From: a virus
Virus record (IMG/VR): IMGVR_UViG_3300032116_000471
Span: 1 to 41,543 of that record
DNA: 41,543 bases
Reading direction: 5' to 3' (one strand)
The notes under the pieces were generated by a model, which did not search any database, was not told the origin of the DNA, and saw only the letters and a list, made by a program, of their open reading frames with translations. Position 1 is the first letter of the stretch; every line of letters begins with the position of its first letter. This document shows, piece by piece, positions 37,258-41,543 of this stretch. The translations under genes were made by a program, and so were the position numbers.

Positions 37258-39171
37258 ATGGCAATTGTCACACGGTATGTCGGAAGGTTGGTTTATACCT
37301 ACGACACCGGCAACGTTGCCGCGCCGTCGATTCGCTCGGAAGCAACCAACACTTTATTGGCTGGCACCAGTTTTACGTTAAACAAAGCAGCCAGCTCTGT
37401 TAATGGCGACGAGTTTTTAATTGCGATCGCGCTTGATGGGATAGGTCACAGCCTGACCACGCCAACGGGCTTTACATCGCAAACAGGTGCAGGCTCCGGT
37501 GAAAATACCGGAACCAGCATGGCGTGGTGTTTCACCAAGACGGTGAATGGTTCGGAAGCGGCCAGCGAAACATTTACGACTGGCTCCAACGAAGACTGGG
37601 CGGGTCGATATTTGTGCATCAAAGACACTGGCGGCGTGGATGTCGTCACTGAAGATGTGAGCGTCGCCAACCGCTTAACGGCCACACTTCCGTCGGTAAA
37701 TGTCACCAAAGACCAGTCGCTCGGCATTTTAATTGTTTATTGCGAAGATGCTGACACGGTGGTTTCCGTGCCAGATGGCTGGACGCGTTACGGCACCGAT
37801 ATTGTGGCCGGATCCACCGGCACCGGCGAAAAGCTTGTGATATTTACTCGCGAGATGGAAGCCGGTTCAACTGGCACGGTCACGGTCACGCAGTCCTTAA
37901 GCCAAGAAATGATTTTGGGGCTGGTGGTCTATAAGCCTGTTTTGGCAGGCGGGGTGATCAGCGCGGGCTTGTCGGCAATATTGAGCAAAGCGTTTCAAAC
38001 GGCGGCGGGACTTTCGGCGGCGATTCAAAAGACCGGCAACACGCAAGCGGTTTCCGCGAGCGCGGTGCTGGCAAAGATACAATCGCAGCAGGCGGCGCTT
38101 TCGTCCGCTTTGCAAAAACAGCAGCAGATTTCGGCCGGCCTGAATCTCGCGGCGCAAAAAACAGCTCTGGTGCAAACTGCATCACTTTCCGGCGTGCTGG
38201 CAAAACAGCAGTCGGTGAGCGGTGCCGCAAACGCCGCGCTGCAAAAAACACAAACGGCAGGCGCTGGTATTTCAGCGGCGCTTCGAAAGAATTTTACAAT
38301 TACGACGGCGCTTTCCACCGCGCTTTCAAAACAATTCACGGCGAGCGTTGGAATTTCGGCCAGCCTGATTTCTGGCTCGGGTGTCACGGTTTCAACCAGC
38401 CTGAATCTGGCGGCGCAGAAAAATCAAACGGTGAGCGCGTCGGTATCCGCTGCGATCGCGAAGGTTCAAGCGCAAACGACTGCGGTTCAAACTGTGCTTG
38501 CCAAGGTGAACTCGGTGGTTGCAGCGCAAAACGCCGCGCTACAAAAAACCAGTTCTGCTTCAACCAGCCTGCAATCGGCGCTGGCAAAAGCGCAAAAGCC
38601 GGTGCATTCGGTAAATGCGGTTTTAGCAAAAGTGACGGCGCTGCAAACCAGTTTGAATCTCGCCGCGCAAAAACTGCAAAGCGTCGGTGCGAATCTTTCG
38701 GTCGCGCTGATTTCGGCATCATCGACCAGCGTGACGGGCAGCTTGAATCTGGTGGTGTCGGCGCTGGTGAAAAACGCCGCGCAGCTTTCCGCCGCGCTTT
38801 TAAAGTTGCAGCAAAATCAAACAGCGCTTTCCACCGCGCTACAAAAGAAAATGACGGCGGCGTTCGTGCTGGATGGTGCATTTGCAAAAACGACGCCTCG
38901 GCAGGTGGCGTTGCAAGGGCTTATCACCGGCGTGGCGCTGTCATCGCATCAATTTAATGCAGCGCTGCAAGGCCAGCGATCGAGTTCGCTGGGGCTTTCG
39001 GTCGCGCTGATTTCACCTTTTACCGCGCCCGAAAGCCGGACGTTCCGCGCGGGTGCTCCAAAGCGTGAAGTGATCGCGCCGCCTGCCCAAAAGCCAAAAG
39101 CAAGCACGCCAAAACGCAACGTGAATGCCCCACCAAAGCCGGTGTTTCGCGCACCGCCTCGAAACAATTAA
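37258..39171 (+). CDS. Long tail fiber with 14-residue repeats (637 aa)
   Basis: Residues 1-230 are a jelly-roll-like domain (FLIAIALDGIGHSLTTPTGF, then LGILIVYCEDADTVVSVPDG). About residues 234-590 consist of some two dozen units mostly 14 residues long with consensus xAALxKxxxxxxxL, such as NAALQKTQTAGAGI and SAALRKNFTITTAL. Every few units a SVALIS or SASLIS turn appears. The last 45 residues are Pro/Lys/Arg-rich (PPAQKPKASTPKRNVNAPPK). The 14-residue period recalls the trimeric beta-roll of YadA-like heads, though the residue pattern differs. Probably a trimeric fiber shaft. Its C-terminal tail is unusual and may be cleaved or bind a chaperone. Confidence 0.75.
   Translation: MAIVTRYVGRLVYTYDTGNVAAPSIRSEATNTLLAGTSFTLNKAASSVNGDEFLIAIALDGIGHSLTTPTGFTSQTGAGSGENTGTSMAWCFTKTVNGSEAASETFTTGSNEDWAGRYLCIKDTGGVDVVTEDVSVANRLTATLPSVNVTKDQSLGILIVYCEDADTVVSVPDGWTRYGTDIVAGSTGTGEKLVIFTREMEAGSTGTVTVTQSLSQEMILGLVVYKPVLAGGVISAGLSAILSKAFQTAAGLSAAIQKTGNTQAVSASAVLAKIQSQQAALSSALQKQQQISAGLNLAAQKTALVQTASLSGVLAKQQSVSGAANAALQKTQTAGAGISAALRKNFTITTALSTALSKQFTASVGISASLISGSGVTVSTSLNLAAQKNQTVSASVSAAIAKVQAQTTAVQTVLAKVNSVVAAQNAALQKTSSASTSLQSALAKAQKPVHSVNAVLAKVTALQTSLNLAAQKLQSVGANLSVALISASSTSVTGSLNLVVSALVKNAAQLSAALLKLQQNQTALSTALQKKMTAAFVLDGAFAKTTPRQVALQGLITGVALSSHQFNAALQGQRSSSLGLSVALISPFTAPESRTFRAGAPKREVIAPPAQKPKASTPKRNVNAPPKPVFRAPPRNN
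37957..39020 (+). repeat. Protein-level repeat array, ~42-bp period
   Basis: About 25 imperfect units of 42 bp encode the 14-residue repeats of the fiber. Nucleotide phrases such as GGCGGCGCAAAAA, AACGCCGCGCTGCAAAAAAC and AGCCTGAATCTGGCGGCGCA recur, which would favour recombination between units and length variation. Confidence 0.8.
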
Positions 39172-39188
39172 CTTTTTAGGAGAGTCCA

Positions 39189-39680
39189 ATGCCAGCAACC
39201 GTACAAATTGCAGAAAAAAATAGTGCGGGGGGAACCCTCACCAACAAAACCAGCGGCACCGTGCGCTTTAAAAACGCCGATAACGCGACCGTCGATCTGA
39301 TTAATCCGCTGGTGATTCCAGGCGCGGGCTTTGATTATTCGTTTGAAAAATGGTTGCGTGCGAACGTCACGGTTGCACCTTCGACGCAGCTTTCGGATTT
39401 CAAATTTTATTCGGACGGCGCAAACGGCATGGGCACTGGCGTCGAAGTGTACGCCAAAGCGGTCGCCTCGTTTGCCACGCCTGCTGAAGCGACCGCCACC
39501 ACCGGTTACGCTGACTTTTTCAGCTACACGTCCGGCTCGCCGCTTTCACTTGGCGCGGGGCCATTTACCGGTACCGGCGAAAAAGGCGACCACGCGGTGC
39601 TGATGGCGCGCTGCGGAACGACCGCGTCACCTGGCGTGACGGCCAGCGAAAACGCGACGCTGGAATATACCGAAATTTAA
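39189..39680 (+). CDS. Putative tail/fiber-associated protein (163 aa)
   Basis: A beta-sandwich-like protein: GTLTNKTSGTVRFKNADNAT at the start, then LIPLVIPG-like strands, KFYSDGANGMGTGVEVYAKA in the middle and a C-terminal SENATLEYTEI. AGGAGAG precedes the ATG. It resembles viral capsid-spike-like or fiber-accessory beta proteins, with no firm family. Located between the long fiber and the adaptor genes. Confidence 0.62.
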   Translation: MPATVQIAEKNSAGGTLTNKTSGTVRFKNADNATVDLINPLVIPGAGFDYSFEKWLRANVTVAPSTQLSDFKFYSDGANGMGTGVEVYAKAVASFATPAEATATTGYADFFSYTSGSPLSLGAGPFTGTGEKGDHAVLMARCGTTASPGVTASENATLEYTEI

Positions 39681-39696
39681 TCGATAGGAGAGCAAC

Positions 39697-39951
39697 ATGC
39701 CTGAAGCTGTAACCGAAGAAAAAGAAATCAAACCCGAAATTTTGCTGGATGTGATCAAAGCCGTGCCGCGCGGCCTGAGCTTCTCCGAAATGGCGGCGGC
39801 ATTTGAAACCACGCCTGAAGCGGTGGCAAAAGCCATGCACGAGCTGAAATTGCAGCGCGCGGTGTTTGGCCGTGAAATGTTTGTGTCGGACGAAGACCCA
39901 CAGCCAGGTGATGCGCGCGAAGTGCGCTGGTTTGCTGAGAAGTCCGAATAA
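39697..39951 (+). CDS. Small winged-helix-like protein (84 aa)
   Basis: A helix-rich segment (EILLDVIKAVPRGLSFSEMA, then FETTPEAVAKAMHELKLQ) is followed by a strand pair (RAVFGREMFVSDED), the order of a winged helix. DNA-binding inside a tail block would be odd, so it could equally be a structural mini-fold. AGGAGAG before the ATG. Its stop touches the next ATG. Confidence 0.6.
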   Translation: MPEAVTEEKEIKPEILLDVIKAVPRGLSFSEMAAAFETTPEAVAKAMHELKLQRAVFGREMFVSDEDPQPGDAREVRWFAEKSE

Positions 39952-40470
39952 ATGGCGATCGTGAAATCCGCCTTTGCCAGCGGCCTTCCGATTCGGTTTG
40001 CTCCTGATTACACCGACGCTGAGCGGTTTGTATTGCCCGACGGCAGTAAATATGGGGTGCTTCCCGACGGCAGGTTTTTAGCGGTGATTGCCGATCAAAA
40101 TCCGGATTTGACCTGTGAAATGGTTCACAAAAACTGGAATTTTAAACGCAACGATCTGGGCTATGAAATGCACCAGCGCGTGCTGGCGGGGCAGCTCGGC
40201 GAGGTGTTTGTGTTTGTCAAAGGCCAGCGCGTGATTGTCGGCTGCAAAAATATTTCACTCAGCTTTTTTGATTTTCCGCCGGTAAAAGAATTAACCGTCA
40301 CCATTTTGCCAGGTACTTTTGCCAGCGAAAGCGATGCGTATTTCGAGTTGCCGCTGCCTGATGGCAGCAAAATCCAAACGATTTGGAAAATGATTGATAT
40401 TCGCGGTGTGCGCGTGATGATTTCGGAGCGGGCGATCGTGATGCAACCGAGCGCGAGGGACATGCAATGA
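39952..40470 (+). CDS. Tail-associated protein (172 aa)
   Basis: Two similar short strands are adjacent (FVLPDGSKYGVLPDGRFLAV), followed by VIVGCKNISLSFFDFPP and LPDGSKIQTIWKMIDIRGVR. Beta-rich with no membrane part. It ends in a four-base overlap with the fiber-tail adaptor gene, suggesting that the two act together. Unrecognised. Confidence 0.62.
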   Translation: MAIVKSAFASGLPIRFAPDYTDAERFVLPDGSKYGVLPDGRFLAVIADQNPDLTCEMVHKNWNFKRNDLGYEMHQRVLAGQLGEVFVFVKGQRVIVGCKNISLSFFDFPPVKELTVTILPGTFASESDAYFELPLPDGSKIQTIWKMIDIRGVRVMISERAIVMQPSARDMQ

Positions 40471-41015
40471 ACGAACCGTTTTACAAAGACCCGCTGGCAA
40501 AACGCACCATCGATTTCAAATTTGCAAAGCTGCTCGGGGCGGACACGATTGCCTCGCAAAGCGTGATTGTGCCCACCGGCCTGACGCTGGCCAGTCCCGC
40601 GCCTTCGCTTTTGGCAGGCAACCAAACCGTGCGGGCGTGGTTTTCGGGCGGGACGCTGGGTGCGGTGTATCCGGTCACTTGCCGCATCGTTACAGCAGCA
40701 GGGCGCGAAATTGATTTGACCATCGATGTGTGCATCGCCCGCAAATATCGCGAAATCGCCAAAGACCCTGATTCGCTGATTGATATTTCGGTGGACTGGT
40801 CACTTTGGCTGGACGGGCAAACCACGCTCGCCACTTCCGCTTGGTCGTCGGACGGCGGAATCAGCGTGTCAGGCGCGGGCATTTCTGGCGCGCGCACTAC
40901 CGGCCTGCTCGATGGCGGCACGCTCGCGAACTGGTACGAAGTGTTAAATTCCATTTCTGCCGCCGACGGCCAGCAGGATGTGTACGCATTTATGGTTTTT
41001 ATTCAGCAACAATAA
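40467..41015 (+). CDS. Fiber-tail adaptor protein, two tandem domains (182 aa)
   Basis: Residues 1-90 have KLLGADTIASQSVIVPTGLT, then TVRAWFSGGTLGAVYPVTCR and IVTAAGREIDL. Residues 100-182 have DISVDWSLWLDGQTTLATSA, then GISGARTTGLLDGGTLANWY and ISAADGQQDVYAF. Both halves follow the DWSxWLxGDTIxxSxW...LSGGTxGxxYxVxxxIxTxxGR pattern of phage fiber-tail adaptor proteins, so this is an internal duplication. Such proteins link receptor-binding proteins to the tail. ATGA overlap upstream. Confidence 0.78.
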   Translation: MNEPFYKDPLAKRTIDFKFAKLLGADTIASQSVIVPTGLTLASPAPSLLAGNQTVRAWFSGGTLGAVYPVTCRIVTAAGREIDLTIDVCIARKYREIAKDPDSLIDISVDWSLWLDGQTTLATSAWSSDGGISVSGAGISGARTTGLLDGGTLANWYEVLNSISAADGQQDVYAFMVFIQQQ

Positions 41016-41030
41016 AAAAAGGGGTCGCGC

Positions 41031-41369
41031 ATGAAAATAGAAAACGATTATCGCAAATGGCATTTCACCAAAACCATTTCGCTGCCGATGTTTGCCGCGT
41101 TTTTGCTGCAATTTGGCGCGATCATGTGGCATGCCTCGACGCTTGCGAATCAGCTTCATGCCAACACGGAAGAAATTAAAAACCTCGCGATTTCGGACAA
41201 AGAAAAAAAAGAAATGGACGAGATTCAAAACCTTAAAATTAGCGATTTAGAATCGCAAATGCGTAATTCAGCCGACAATTTTCGCGAGATTAAAGGCGGG
41301 CTGATCGAGCTGAACCGCAAGTTTGACCAGCTTTTGTATGTGTATTTTGAAAAACCAAAAGGACGGTAA
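41031..41369 (+). CDS. Membrane-anchored coiled-coil protein of the lysis block (112 aa)
   Basis: One membrane segment (ISLPMFAAFLLQFGAIMWHA) is followed by a periplasmic-type coiled coil (residues 45-100: ANTEEIKNLAISDKEKKEMD, QMRNSADNFREIKGGLIELN). The shape suits an i-spanin or accessory holin, a few bases before the holin start. No Rz1-like lipoprotein is seen nearby. The assignment to lysis is by context. Confidence 0.6.
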   Translation: MKIENDYRKWHFTKTISLPMFAAFLLQFGAIMWHASTLANQLHANTEEIKNLAISDKEKKEMDEIQNLKISDLESQMRNSADNFREIKGGLIELNRKFDQLLYVYFEKPKGR

Positions 41370-41372
41370 TTT

Positions 41373-41543
41373 ATGATCAGCACCATTTTAGCAACGATTG
41401 TCGGGCTGCTTGGCTCGATCGTGCCGGACGTGTTCAAACAGTTTCAAGACCGCCGCGATAAAGCGCACGAGCTGGCGCTCGCGCAGCTGCAGGTCGAGCA
41501 GCAAAAGCAAGGCCACGTGCAACGCCTCGAAGAAATCAACAAG
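41373..41543 (+). CDS. Holin-like protein, N-terminal part (continues at position 1)
   Basis: ATG at 41373 starts MISTILATIVGLLGSIVPDV, a short hydrophobic helix, and the frame runs to the end of the window. It continues without break into 1-449. The last bases read Asn-Lys where the other copy reads Asn-Thr, the single mismatch between the terminal copies. See the entry at 1-449 for function. Confidence 0.8.
   Translation, partial: MISTILATIVGLLGSIVPDVFKQFQDRRDKAHELALAQLQVEQQKQGHVQRLEEINK
41416..41543. repeat. Terminal direct repeat (circular closure), right copy
   Basis: Copy of 1-128; 127 of 128 identical, the difference being A41542 for C127. Confidence 0.93.

Overview
The window is a complete, circularly permuted temperate tailed-phage genome. 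The first 128 bases recur at the end (41416-41543) with one mismatch, so the molecule closes to about 41,415 bp. The holin gene starts at 41373 and continues through position 1 to 449. Gene content is that of a long-tailed siphophage: GpA-type terminase, lambda-type portal, protease-capsid fusion, tail tube, frameshifted tail chaperone and a 1247-residue tape measure. The host is probably an alphaproteobacterium. This rests on remembered family resemblance (3TM holin of the gene-transfer-agent type, DUF6441 protein, fiber-tail adaptor, CII-position regulator), not on a search.

Layout. 1-984: holin and endolysin, then a terminator. 1055-1870: a Dam-type methylase flanked by an 18-bp direct repeat. 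1988-3455: a small minus-strand gene, an attP-like site carrying the 3' end of a tRNA, and a tyrosine integrase. 3439-8742: a tightly overlapping minus-strand early operon with an ASCH-like protein, a cytosine methylase with a second overlapping frame, HTH proteins, a zinc-ribbon protein, an ATP-dependent DNA ligase and unknowns, driven from a repressor-controlled promoter near 8.8 kb. 8891-11021: accessory cargo (secreted nuclease, membrane proteins with SHOCT modules). 11008-11939: CI/Cro switch with three operators; related operators lie at the 8.8 kb promoter. 12015-15818: rightward replication operon with a regulator, a tRNA-like gene, a three-way-junction RNA, CHC2/TOPRIM primase and P4-type SF3 helicase. 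15826-16192: gene-free G-rich repeat array, the best origin candidate. 16193-41369: late operon with terminase, head, tail, fibers and lysis genes.

Working model. The repressor holds the two early promoters silent. On induction the leftward operon makes DNA-modifying proteins, the rightward operon makes Cro, the regulator, primase and helicase, and the late block is read from a promoter near 16.85 kb that is followed almost at once by a terminator, suggesting antitermination control. The most notable points are the dual-frame cytosine methylase locus with a T7 run at a U_UUU_UUG heptamer, the G-rich inverted array beside the helicase, the three-way-junction RNA, a 14-residue repeat fiber, and attP with 11-bp-phased arm repeats. 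All family assignments are from reading the translations; no search was run.
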